Assembly (NCBI GenBank): GCA_015501055.1
Contig: JADNYV010000192.1
Coordinates: 1-64,000 of the forward strand
Length of the DNA stretch: 64,000 nt
Origin: Mucidula mucida
Taxonomy: Eukaryota; Basidiomycota; Agaricomycetes; Agaricales; Physalacriaceae
Direction: 5' to 3'
Shown here: positions 1 through 10,647 of the stretch, one piece after another
Numbering within the stretch: position 1 is the stretch's first letter
Layout of the letters: each line of letters opens with the position of its first letter
Notes under the pieces: model-generated
The model's database searches: none
What the model saw: the letters and a program-made list of their open reading frames with translations, nothing else
What the model was told of the DNA's origin: nothing
Position numbers and translations under genes: made by a program

Positions 1-357
1 CCACCACCTGTGCTGGAAGGCGCCAAGCCGGAATCGGAGGTTGAGAAAGTGGTGAATTCCCGGAAGTACCGCGGGGGTTTCTAATACAAGGTTCACTGGC
101 AGGGTTATGGCACACATGAGCAGACATGGGAACCGGCATGCAATCTCAAGAATGCTGACAAAGCTATCCGTGATTTTCACCAACAGTACCCGAACAAGCC
201 AAAGCCACCTGTGCTTGCTCGAATTGAAGTCCCTATGTTGCAGTTTCCATCCTATTTATTCCGACCCATGCCACCGCCCGATATCAAACCCCTTGATGTC
301 ATGCTACCCTCTGCAGCCCTTATGGAGCAACTCTGGTGCAGAATGGAACTTGCGCCT
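1..357 (+). pseudogene. 3' end of gypsy pol (chromodomain), decayed copy
   Basis: This is the tail of a Ty3/gypsy polyprotein matching the end of the 12249-14357 reading frame: proline-rich linker, chromodomain and the C-terminal stretch ending in MELAP. The chromodomain normally helps the integrase choose chromatin targets. At about 81-86 the Phe-Gln codons of the chromodomain core read TTC TAA, so there is an in-frame stop. The frame closes at 358-360, followed by the polypurine tract and the LTR. The rest of the element lies left of the window. Sequence drift from the other copies suggests it is the oldest gypsy insertion here. Confidence 0.85.
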
Positions 358-371
358 TAAGGAGGGGGTGA

Positions 372-900
372 TGTTATGAATTGCCATATTTTCATATTTT
401 CAATCTTATCATATCTTATTGGGGGGCTTGTCTTATCAACTAACGGACTATTTCATCATCTGTTTCGTCACCGATCATACTCCTTTTCATTACCAAAGCC
501 ATACTCATGTCGGACATACGCCCAACACATGGATGACATCATACATGCTGATACCTCATGGACTCCCTATTGGATACACACCACTGACACTCGTAGCACA
601 CATGGTTGTTTCAGTATTATTACTTACATACAGTTACCACTCGTATTTAATGGTTTTACGGACTAGTAGCATACAACACTGGGTCAAGGGCATGGAGTTA
701 TTCCTAGCGGAAACACTATGGACAAGGAGTCCCAAACACAGACTTACTAGTATATAAGCAGTTGCATAGCATCATTGTACTTTAGTTCCAATCTCGTTTA
801 TACACCTGGCCTAACCTAGTCTTACAAACACAAACACTTCCTCCTTTAGTTCTTGCTGTGGTACCTGGTTTAGTCTCGTGGCTATAGTCAGTTGCTAACA
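372..900 (+). repeat. 3' LTR of the left-edge gypsy element
   Basis: A 529 bp LTR starting TGTTATGAAT and ending GCTAACA, directly after a polypurine tract (AAGGAGGGGGTGA) at about 359-371. It matches the LTRs at 8393 and 14369 with many scattered substitutions. The segment TAGTTCCGATCT, which forms the self-primer in the younger LTRs, here reads TAGTTCCAATCT, breaking complementarity. Nothing resembling a primer site follows it, so this is the 3' LTR. The following five bases (901-905) would be the right copy of its target duplication; the left copy is outside the window. Confidence 0.9.
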
Positions 901-1169
901 GCTGGGACAACAGTTTTTACTCTCAAGCAAGCAATCAGTCACTGTTCCAGCACTTTTCAAATGAAGAATGGAAGCAAGAGGCCATGTAAGAGCCAAGATT
1001 CACATTGCAGTAAGCTGATATTGATTACACCTTCCTAAAATAGACAGAAATTTCGGAGTGTCTCATTTTGACCAATATTCCTCAATCCTGCTTGCTCTAA
1101 GACCTTCTCTGTTACCAAAACATGCTGGCATTCAAGTATATATCAATGAACATCTGTTTTCTACCATGT

Positions 1170-1966
1170 TTATGTGCAGCTACATTTATTGGTTAGTGCC
1201 AGGGCCACTGTCTCATTGGCCGATGGCGTCTCATTGGCCGGTGGAATACTGTACTTGTTGTAGAAAGGGAGCAACTCCAATGCACCAGGGGTATTCCTCC
1301 AGTCCCTCATCAGGTTGCACACAATAGCAAACATGGATATGACTTGGACACCCGCCGAGCCTTCTTCCACTAGGAAGAGCGCGAGGAAGGCCGTGCATAC
1401 CTGGTAGCCATATGGTGAGGAGTGATAAAGATATTACTGTGGGAGAACGACGTACATCAGTGACGATACCAGTGAGGATGACCTGCTTCTTTCCCGTTGC
1501 ACGAACAGCAGCACGGAAATTGGCATTGTCCCACGCGTTCACCTCTCCCTGGCGCTTGATGAACGGTGCATTGGGGTGCATCTCAATGATTTCCCTAGGA
1601 AGAAAACCGTTGGGACCTGCCAATACATCAATATCATTAAAATCATTCACAAGGTGCTGGGAAACAAGAAACTAACCAGTTTCCGCACTAGTAGTGAAAT
1701 AGTGGGGAGGTTGAACACCTTGCCGAGGCTTGCATGCACCATGACATTGTTCTTGTACTCCTCTGGGCTGTAATTGCAAACCAGCTGGAACAATCCCATC
1801 TGGTGGTTGACAACGAGGAGAACTAAGTTGTTCTTGTCAAGGCACTGGAATTTAAATGCCGAAGTCACATCTATGTAGAGATTATCAGCAATGCGCACAG
1901 TTGACTTGAACAACGCGCACTGACAATCGCAAGAGCAACAAAGGAGAGAGTCCCGAACAACTGCAT
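1170..1966 (-). pseudogene. secreted isochorismatase-family hydrolase, broken
   Basis: On the minus strand an ATG at 1966 opens a signal peptide (MQLFGTLSFVALAIVSA). After an intron it continues with the family core NNLVLLVV-N-HQMGLFQLV, then a later exon with GPNGFLP and ATGKKQVILTGIVTD, then VCTAFLAL and LMRDWRNTPGALELLPF. Family members are cysteine hydrolases with an Asp-Lys-Cys triad; the Cys of VCTA is present. Two faults are visible. The Asp of the usual V(V/L)DHQ motif is Asn (about 1806-1808). One base is missing near 1685-1700, between LPTI and TSAETG, which destroys the frame unless splicing avoids it. The segment after VCTAFLALFLVEEG is shorter than usual. I read this as a decaying gene; the exact C-terminus is uncertain. 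Confidence 0.7.
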
Positions 1967-4076
1967 TTTGAAGTGTGAGCGGGGGGAAGAAACCAGAGAA
2001 GCGGTGTGAGATGCTGTCAAACATAAAAAATTGTGAACTGGCTTTTAAGGTGTGGCCAGTTGCAAAGTATTTGGGCAGCGTGTGCTTCTGTTGTGTCTGT
2101 TACTCTCCGATGCTGACAATAGCTCACATGAATGTGCCTCCAGTCTGACTGAGTATAGGTATAGGATCATTTTGTCAATCAGGGCTAGAGAGTAAGCATG
2201 AACCCACAAACACCAGACAGTATCCAACATGCAGGAGTCCTATGGCCGGAGAGGAAATCATTACCTTACTTGTCTGCTCGGCTGCCCAATTGAGTGAGAG
2301 ATATCTCACACGGCCAGTAAACCATGCAGAGGTCGCCAAGAGTTTAGAAAGAACCTGTGGTAATATGTTTCTACATCAAGAGACGCGAAGGCAAGAGTCA
2401 TAGCCATTACGGTCCAAGCTTTAGTCTCTTCAAAGTCGCAGATGCAGAGTCGTCGTCAAGTCATATCAGGACCAAGAATTAAAGAGGTTTGTATACCCTA
2501 TTACTATTAGCACTTTACTGTAAGTCGCAAGCAATATCGTCCCGGATCGGCGGTATCCAAAGGACAGCCGCTCTTCCTTAACCACCCTCTGTTCTCTGAC
2601 TTTCCTTCTCTTTGTTCCTGAGGTCCCCTTGCGCCAGGATGCCCTGAACGGATGAAAAGACGCCTAAGGCAACTAGCTCTTCTGTTGTGTGGGTTGCATC
2701 CCTCACACATAGCGTGTCTTCACTGGCCAATACGAGCAAGTTGATTCAAGTCTGCAGGAATGATGATTGCAAAGTTGAGTCCATAGCCCACAATGCCAGT
2801 CAACTTTGGCGCGCGCCTTAAACAACAAGGTGGTAGGAGACTAATGGTAACTTTATAGGGTTATGTAGGGTTCGTTGTCATTCCAAAAAAAAATAAACAA
2901 CGGCCTCATCCTAAAGACGTGCAAGCCATTTAACTATGTCGCCTGCTGGGGCAAGCGTAAAATCTAGATCTCTGAACTTTGAGATCAATGAGTGGTGCAT
3001 GATTGTGTAGTACCTGAGCTTACAAGTCGTGGGCGCGTGTGAGCCCAAATCATCGCGAAGTGGGCATTTCAGTGGGCAAACGTTGTCAGGTTCAAATGTA
3101 AGTACAAGGAAGAGCAGTATTATGCAAGAGGCGTGCCCAATCCAGATCTCTGATATCATTCCCACAACACCTACCCCCCCGTTTTAGGAAACAGCCTGGA
3201 CCAAGTCTGTCGGCATTAGGGTGCGGCCATCAGTGGTCCTGTGTTGTCCTCCCAATGCCATTGCCACAGTTCTGCAACGGGAGCATGCAGCCCTCGCACA
3301 TTTACCTAGACTAGGTCAGCCCAGTATCTTTCTCATATAACAGTTGAACTTTGTTTAATTTTTGTAAACAATTTGAGCACTGTACATACCAACACAACCA
3401 CACTTCTTCTTGCGCCACAGTTTCCCGGATGCGGACAGTCCTATAAGTACTATTACTTGAGCATTGATGCGACAGCTAGGTAACAACAGGTCGAAATGGA
3501 CAAAGTATTGCACTACCAAACAATATTCCAATGTCTACAGGCCCACTACCTATTTCCTCATGAGTCTTCATCAAGTCTTCATTTGGCACGGCCTCACCAA
3601 ACACAATACATGTTGTTTTCGAATCTCTTAGTGAGTGAAGACACTGACGCTGAGCTAACGCTGAGCGCGGGCTGAGCTTGAGGTGCCGTGAGAATACGGC
3701 AAGAGACGGCAGGAGATCGAGTCCCTCCTCGCGTGGCCTCATCAGTATCAGAGATCTGGATCGGGCACGCCTCTTGGTATTATGAGCTCGGTTCTGGCTC
3801 GGTTATCACACGTCAAGGTGTCGGCCCGGGTCCGAACACCCACAGACGCCCATGTCGGACAACATCATGGTTGCACGTCTTCGAATTCAAGATCTCCGAA
3901 GATACTGGTAACTCTGATGTAACGCTTGCTGGTCTCTCATCTTGGCGACGCCTCGGGCTATCAAGCTACCGATTTCTACCTTTCTGTTCTTGACTACTCA
4001 ACCAAGGTGTCTATTCGAAAGCATCGTTCAAGAAATGCTGCATTATAAGACTGTCATCATGCTAGCTACGTCGACC
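1967..4076. other. gene-poor stretch with an inverted repeat
   Basis: No gene could be supported. The only structure seen is a pair of inverted segments: about 3113-3160 read on the minus strand and 3740-3787 on the plus strand share a ~33 bp core (TATCAGAGATCTGGAT, then GGGCACGCCTCTTG, one mismatch). A weaker second match lies further out (TACGCTTGC near 2950-2960 and 3919-3930). Both arms can be read as SEIWIGHAS followed further on by TLAG, so they may be two fragments of one old gene lying head to head. I do not recognise the protein. Confidence 0.4.
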
Positions 4077-4620
4077 TACTCTATAGAGTCCGACTACCTT
4101 CAAGTTGAAGTACCGACGTAGTCTTGCATAATGCCACTGTGCTTCTCGCGGATATGACGCCCGAGGGAGCTCACATGAGGATAGTTCTTCCACACCCTTC
4201 GATGGGACAAGGAAAGCGCATACCCAGGTGCGCAGCCATGATGTGATCTGCAGAATTATCAGCACTGGTGACCAGAGCATCTTAATCCGTACTCACTCTC
4301 CAGAGAGCGTTTAACAGTGAAATCAAGACCGTTACAGGCAAGGCATACTGCCTTTGCAGCGCGTTTACGACGGCGAGTTACGACATGTTGGTCTCTGCCA
4401 CGAGAGCCATTCGCAGTAGACCCTTTCACCAATGCTGGAGAACTCCATGCCTCGTGCTCGTGTGAAGAAGCAGGAGCGCGAGGGGGCAGAAGTGTTGGAT
4501 GAGTTTGTATCTCTGTTGGATATAGGCTAGGGACGCCAAGCGCCTGTGTGGGAGCGGGAACACTACTCTCCGTGTTCAGATCTGCAGACTCGAAGTAATC
4601 GTTTCAATGATTGGTGTCCC
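4077..4620 (-). pseudogene. C2H2 zinc-finger gene copy, frameshifted
   Basis: The minus strand reads a linker rich in Ser, Pro and Arg, then C-LAC-NGLDFTVKRSLE, a phase-1 GTGAGT...AG intron (about 4257-4303), then N-HIMAAHLGMRFPC and a second finger ending SLGRHIREKH. It is clearly a paralogue of the gene at 32349-33367, with the intron at the same codon. One base is missing in the second finger (around 4160-4172): the frame hits TGA unless shifted, after which SSLGRHIREKHSG and a stop follow. No start codon was found; the open frame runs back to about 4620. It is likely a dead duplicate. Confidence 0.75.
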
Positions 4621-7075
4621 ACAATTCAACATGTGGAACCAAGCCGCCTAGCAAGTGAATGAGTTCCTGGTGGAAATAGCCGCCAAACATATAAACCTTC
4701 GCTGGAAGACTTGTAATTAAGATTTGAAAAGTTCGATATCGAGGGATAGTAACTGTAAGGTCAGAGTAAGTCACGTAACCATTGGACAGACTTAAAACGA
4801 CACGTACAAGTTGTTTGTAGAGACCTCATTGGTATTTGGAGGCCTTCGAAGGCGGGAGGGGGCCAGAAATCACCCAAATTCATGACCAGAGCGCGTTTTT
4901 TGTAAGGAGTGTCTTCAGACCCATTAAATACTCACTTCATTGCTGTCGACTGAGAGTATAGCAAGCGTGGCTCAGGCCTGATCTTGTTCACGTCAGATCC
5001 GGACCGTGTCTGGGACAAATGCTGTTTTCTTACTCCATATATTGATACAACGCTGTACAACATTGGCCCCGTATGCCTGGACAGCGTTCACACTTGTAGT
5101 GGCACAAAGGCTAAGCCGTTCCTTGCGTATCTGGTGGAGATGCCTTGCGTTAACATCTCATGGAATCATTCATCTCGGCCGGGAGAAAGATTGCTCTGCC
5201 TATTGGCGTAGCCAAATGAACGCTGGGGGTACAAGCCAGAATTGCTCACTGTAATCTACCTTCCCCGTCTCCTGCTTCAGATAACCTGTAGCGCCAGATA
5301 CAGACATCGGCGAGGCTGTAAGAATAGAGCGCCTGAACACTATCCGAACGGGTGAGCACGGTGATCGCGCGGCACGTTGAATGGAGGTGATTATAGCTAT
5401 GTTCTTAAACGATGATTGTGTTTTGATCAGTGAGAACTTTCTACAGCGATGAAGGTTGGTAGGTCGCATCGGATGTGCGAAAATAAAGGGGGATCATGTC
5501 GTCGCCAGGCTCGCTTTGTAGTTCGTCGAATAGATATTGTGAACTGGCAGTTACACGCAGGCCAAAACGTTCCGTATTCACAAGCGACGATACTACGCTG
5601 TGATGAGACCAAGGAGACAGCATTAGACAGGCAGGAACAAATTTTATTGTTACCGTACAACCCCGACCTGGCCATTTGATGTGAGGAAATAAAAGGAGAT
5701 TGAAGGAAAGAAAGAAAGCCAGAAGAAGCTAACAACACCCACGTCCTCAGTGACTTCAAAACACGGACTTGAGAGTTTGGATGTGTCGCAGTGAGAGCGG
5801 AACCGCACTTCGTTGCCGTCGGAGTTTGTATTATTTCTGTTTCCTGCCTTCATCGACGTGCTTTGTTCGAGTTGTTGTCTCTTGGCACGTCTTTACTCCC
5901 GCACTAATTCTGGACTTCGACATGGCTTGGTCGAGTCTATGTCCAATTTGACCTAGCCCTGTTAATCAGCCATCACTGCCGCAACACATGTCAGCAAGAC
6001 AGCCAGCGACGCGCATTGCGTAAAGTACGCGATCCGAACTTGGAAATTGCGGAGAGGAGCCATACCTGGACATGGACGCGGCGCGCGCCGTCGCGAGAAA
6101 AGCTTGATGAGTGACTGTCATACTAGCTGTGTCCTCGTACGTATCCATCTTGTGTCGCTTGGCTCATTCTACGCTGTCCCAGCGCCTTCCCAGAGACGCC
6201 TCGAGTCATTCATTCCTGGAGCCCAATATCTAGCTGTAGAGGTCGCGCAATAAGCAATCGCCAACCTCCACTGCGGGGCGCACATAATGCCTACCTCTCC
6301 TCCCAGGTCTCATTACTGCCAAACCGACTTTCCTTTTATTGGGCGGATATGTTCCTCTCCTAGATCTCCTACTCTTCCGGTGGTAGAATTGTGGGTGACG
6401 CCCACAAACATACCTTCACTGTAAGTCTTCGTCCTATAATTTACAAATCACCGGTTGAAGCTATCCCAAGACACCGACTGCGACCTCATCAGGGTGATAG
6501 CATCGCCGCACCGAGGTTGTCAGAGTGCTACGCTTTCCCGTTACTCGTTCCGAAACACGTGTAGTTCGTGAGCAAAATGAAATGTCATTTCGCCGGAACA
6601 GCCGCATGAGGCGGGAGCACTGTACGGCAGCCTCCGGAAAAGCGAAAAGTGTGCGTTGACATGATGCGAGCATGTTGATAAGAGTTAGCATAGAGCGTTC
6701 TGTATCGGCTGCCTTACTAATGGATCGATATGTGTTCTCAACTCGTTTCTTCCGAGCTGGTTTTGTGGAGGAAGAAGGCCGTATGGTGGCCACGCATGAA
6801 CTCACAGTAAGCAGTACACTAATCACTTTACATCGATTGCATTATCCGTCCTGACAACTCTGTCCTTTCAACTGATAATCAAGGCTGGTGATAAGTGCGT
6901 CGATATGTTCACAACCAAGCGAAGATTGCCATCTGGGGCTCTCTAGGAAAGAACTTGTTCTCTCGGAGCCGACAGCAATGCTTCCAGCGCATAGAGCATG
7001 CTAGCACAAAGACAGCATCTGGTTTTCATCATTTAAGAGTGCCGCTGCAATTCGAGCAGTCCCAACACCACCACC
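4621..7075. other. no gene recognised
   Basis: Short open frames on both strands, none with a recognisable motif, consistent splice pattern or coding-like composition. An A/G-rich tract (about 5693-5725) is the only simple-sequence feature. The last ~100 bases are presumably the promoter and leader of the zinc-finger gene that starts at 7076. Confidence 0.4.
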
Positions 7076-7698
7076 ATGGGCGACTGTGGGCCAAATTTCG
7101 ACTATAAAGCATCGTCGACTATCTACAACGCATTAACTCCTCCTATGCCTGTCGATCCCCCACCAGAAAAGCCAGTGTTCCCGTGCTCCAAATGTTCCAA
7201 AACGCTCACTACGAAAAGGGGGCGTGAAAGTAAGGACTTCGCTTTACATTTTGTCTTTAGTATCGGATGGTACTCATTTTCACAGTTCATATTCTAGGTG
7301 TACATTTGAAAACGCGTTTTTCGTGCCCCATCGACGGATGTGCGTCAGTGTTCGCACATTATTGCTCTCTGGCTCGGCATATCGCGGGTGACAAGAACTG
7401 CCCAGCGAAGCATATGGATGTTATCGAGGACTACAAGTCTGCATCTCCGAGTGGGATGATTGCCTGTCGCGGTGGTGGATGTATGGATGTGGCTCAGTCT
7501 GACCGTGAATTTGCCAGTGAGTTTCTCCCTTCCTTAAAGTATGGAGATTGACGGAAGTTAGATCACGTTTTGAACGCGCACCTCCTCGTGCGTCTTCTTT
7601 GTCCCATATGTCATGACTCTTCGAGTGCTGGCATGGGAGATCTGAGTAATCATGTCAAGGAGAGGCATCCTGATGTTATGCGACCATACATCGAGTAA
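7076..7698 (+). CDS. small C2H2 zinc-finger protein (170 aa... spliced)
   Basis: Three exons, 7076-7229, 7298-7516 and 7562-7698, with GT-AG introns of 68 and 45 nt, give 510 nt and 169 residues. The start codon has a good eukaryotic context (CCACCATGG). Cysteine/histidine units appear in order: FPCSKC, then FSCPIDGC followed by SLARHI, then LLCPICHD followed by NHVKERH. Both introns are phase 1 and interrupt zinc-finger units between the Cys pair and the His region, the pattern of the paralogues at 8122/14904, 29318, 32349 and 4077. It is probably nuclear and nucleic-acid binding; the target is unknown. It is convergent with the zinc-finger gene that ends at 8122. Confidence 0.7.
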
Positions 7699-8121
7699 TC
7701 ACCTTCGCTACTCTTCGTGTTCCCTAGGGCATCCATGTTTCTCAAGTAGAGAACCACGATTTCCATCTCTAACTCGCGAGACCGGAAGTTTTTCCTTGGA
7801 TAGTCGATTTATCCCCGTCTTATGGTCAGCTGTTTCCTCTTACGCCCTTTTTACTCTCTGCATTCAGAAGCGCACCCACCTCTAAAAACGCGACTGACGT
7901 TCACTGCCTTGGAAGATGGACTTCCTACTTATACGGTATCAAACTCGATGCGTGACGACTTTGATAGAGCTCTGTAAACTTGTTTACGATGCCGATAAGA
8001 TCTACTTATGTGCTAGTCCCCGAAACTAGCTGTGGAGGTCACATACGAAAGTACGTCGTGAATACGATATAATACGTCCTTTGTCGTGGGCTGATCAAGT
8101 CAGCGATACCCAGGCCAAAAG

Positions 8122-8392
8122 CTAGCACAGCTTGCTTTGTCGTCCACCCATCGAATGCCCGACCTCTACATGCCGCCACAGATCGCGCTCCCGAGAATAG
8201 AATTTCTTGCATCCATCGCTTGGGCAAGAAAACCGTATTCCAAGGTGTTGATTGATAATGTGGTCTGTGAATTTCTCGTAATAGTACTAGGAGATGCAAG
8301 ATCCAGAAACTCACTCTGTCGATAGTTGTCGCCATTCGCCTTGATTTCACTGCGACATCTGGTGCAGAAGGAGGAAGGAACGCCGAGCGCTG
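8122..8392 (-). pseudogene. 3' half of C2H2 gene split by a retroelement
   Basis: Minus-strand exon 8315-8392 reads LGVPSSFCTRC...NYRQ, then a phase-1 intron (8265-8314, GTGAGT...CAG), then exon 8122-8264 reading N-HIINQHLGIRFSCPSDGC...LWRHVEVGH and a stop at 8122-8124. It is the direct continuation of the minus-strand gene whose 5' part is at 14904-16078: the five bases CGCTG flank the inserted element on both sides and the reading frame joins across them. Finger spacing (CX2C ... HX4H, CX4C ... HX4H) matches the family. With 6.5 kb of retroelement in the exon the gene cannot make its normal product. Confidence 0.8.
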
Positions 8393-8922
8393 TGTTATGA
8401 ATGACCATATTTTCACACTTTCACATCTTATCATATCTTATCGGGGGCCTTGTCTTATCAACCAACGGACTGTTTCATCATCTGTTTCGTCACCGATCAT
8501 ACTCCTTTTCATTACCGAAGCCGTACTCATGTCGGACACACACCCAACACATGGATGACATCATACATGCCGATACCTCATGGACTCCCTATTGTATACA
8601 CACCGCCGACACTCGTAGCACACATGGTCGTTTCAGTATTATTACTTACATGCAGATACCACTCGTATTTAATGGTTTCACGGACTAGTAGCATACAACA
8701 CTGGGTCAAGGGCGTGGAGCATCCCTAGTAGAAACGCGTATGGACAAGGAGTCTCAAACACAGACTTACTAGTATATAAGCAGTAGTGTAGTATCATTGT
8801 ACTTTAGTTCCGATCTCGTTTATACACCTGGCCTAGCCTAGTCTTACGAACGCGAACGCTTTCTTCCTTAGTTTCTTGCTGTGGTACCTGGTTGAGTCTC
8901 GTGGCTTAGTCAGTCGCTAACA
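8393..8922 (+). repeat. 5' LTR of element 1
   Basis: Starts TGTTATGAATGACC and ends GCTAACA. A TATA box (TATATAA, 8773-8779) lies about 30 nt before TAGTTCCGATCT (8805-8816), the predicted start of the transcript. Small open frames inside the LTR recur identically in every LTR copy and are not genes. Confidence 0.95.
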
Positions 8923-8924
8923 GA

Positions 8925-8936
8925 AGATCGGAACTA
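8925..8936 (+). promoter_or_regulatory. self-complementary primer binding site
   Basis: AGATCGGAACTA, two bases after the LTR, is the exact reverse complement of TAGTTCCGATCT at 8805-8816 in the LTR, which is where transcription should begin given the TATA box ~30 nt upstream. Tf1/sushi elements prime minus-strand DNA with the cleaved 5' end of their own RNA. The same arrangement occurs at 56845-56856. I see no match to a tRNA 3' end here. Confidence 0.8.
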
Positions 8937-9519
8937 CTTTCTACCACCTACCACACATCCCTGATTGTCGATCAGCACTTTGCTGTTTGATCATCGCACA
9001 TTCCCCATCCCCTTTCCTGTTTACAGATCGACGGATTCCTAATCCCAGCGCACGTCCGCATACGTGTGTATTGGTTCCAGTAGCGCCGGCTAACAGTTAG
9101 AGATAACTGCCTCGGGTGCTGGAAGTAGCCGCTCTCACGAGAACGAACTTTTGGCAGTTGCACTTCAGTGGGCGCTGTTTACGGGTCAACCCCCGTTCCC
9201 AGGAAAACTTTGGCTTACCTCACACCAGAGGGACGTCGGCTGGGCAATTGCGAACTTGTGACGAGCTCTTGGGCTCCGTAGATACGTAGTCAGTAGTTGG
9301 TAAAATAGTGTAGACAGTTACGATACCTACCTACTTTACTTACATTACGATACACACCACCATTCCCCACCCTACCAAGTCCTGGATTCTAGTTCAGATC
9401 TAGGCGATCCCTCCCTATTCATCCAAACCTCTATTCCCTCACCTGTTTCATCCAAATCCGCATCTCCCATATCCCCACTTTCACCCTTTCACTCTCCGAT
9501 CCCATCACCCCGATCCATC

Positions 9520-10442
9520 ATGTCCAACGAAGCACCCGAAACCGCTCCTCACACGCCCGCTCATCATGCCGATGTCGAAATCAAAGGCCGATCCCTTGTG
9601 AACAAGCCTTACGACTATGACGGGGACAAGTCCAAGTACAAGAGTGGTGGCGATCAATGTTTACATACATCCGTGACAAGAAGAACAACCTCACATCTGA
9701 CTCCGAAAGGATCGATGTTGTTCTCTCCTACATCCGAGGAGATCACGTAGATGCATGGGTCCAGAACTACTCGGACCAGAACTTCGACGAGGAAGAAGAG
9801 GAATGGACAGTCTCTTGGACGGAGTTCAAAGAAGATTGAAGGAGCGATTTGTGGACTCCAACCTCGCGCGAGACGCGCAAGATCAGATCAAGCGGTTGCG
9901 CCAGGGGCAAGAACCGCTCAAGATTTCTTCCAGAAGTTCGAGGTCCTGCTTACTCAGGCAGGATACTCAAAGGATGACGCATTCGTCGTACGACTTCTCG
10001 AGACCAATGTCAACGAGAAGATCATCGACCAGATCTATGGCAGCCGAGACGGGTTGCCAGAGAAGTACAAGATTGGAAGGCACAGATCCTTCAGATGATC
10101 AGCTATGGAGAAGGCGGGCAGCGAGCAAGAGGTCCGGCATGCAGTCCCGGCCTCAAGCTCCACAGGTGGCTACATCGAGAGCTAATCCTACGAACCCACC
10201 TCCAACGCCGATCACACGACGAGATGCTACCGGTGTTACCTATGGAGGAGCCGGCAGGCCGATGGACATCGACAATGCACGTCAAGAGGACTTTGCTTCA
10301 GCTGTGGCGAACACGGCCACGTCAGCAGGTTCTGTCCGAAGAAGGGTCGACCCCAGACATTCGGGGCCTATGGACCGAAATGAATGACGAAGAGAAGAGG
10401 AAGCTGGCCGAAGAGTTGGGTTTTGCGAAGCTCCCGCAGTAG
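9520..10442 (+). pseudogene. gag: gag of element 1, frameshifted
   Basis: Begins MSNEAPETAPHTP, the same start as the copy at 57441. The capsid-like region, a basic linker and a CCHC knuckle (CFSCGEHGHVSRFC, about 10289-10330) are all present but lie in different frames. Relative to the 57441 copy a base is missing near 9646 (AAGAG-TGGTGG), others near 9835 (GAAGA-TTGAAGG) and 10070, with an extra stretch near 9905-9915. Gag packages the RNA in cytoplasmic particles. As written, only short pieces can be translated. Confidence 0.85.
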
Positions 10443-10647
10443 ACGCAGTCCTGCCGGAGCAGTCATCAAGGAAAGGGTCGTCAGATGCAGAATCTATTTA
10501 CAGTACGGGTACTGAAACATCTAAAATATCATCGACGACTTTACCACCAAAATCTGCGAAAGAAAGATTTGAGCCAAATACGCCCGAGTGGATCGCACAA
10601 CGGCTAAGAGAGGATGACGTGTCGAGAGCAGTGGGAATTTTGAGAGC

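Noticed and set aside
7076..7698. Call text giving 170 residues for the small zinc-finger protein
   Set aside because: The exon sum is 510 nt including the stop, which gives 169 residues; the count in the evidence text is the one to use.
8401..8728. Small open frames of ~90 codons that recur identically at 376, 8401, 14377, 54828, 56301 and 61375
   Set aside because: They lie wholly inside LTRs and simply repeat with them; no start context or conserved protein feature supports coding.
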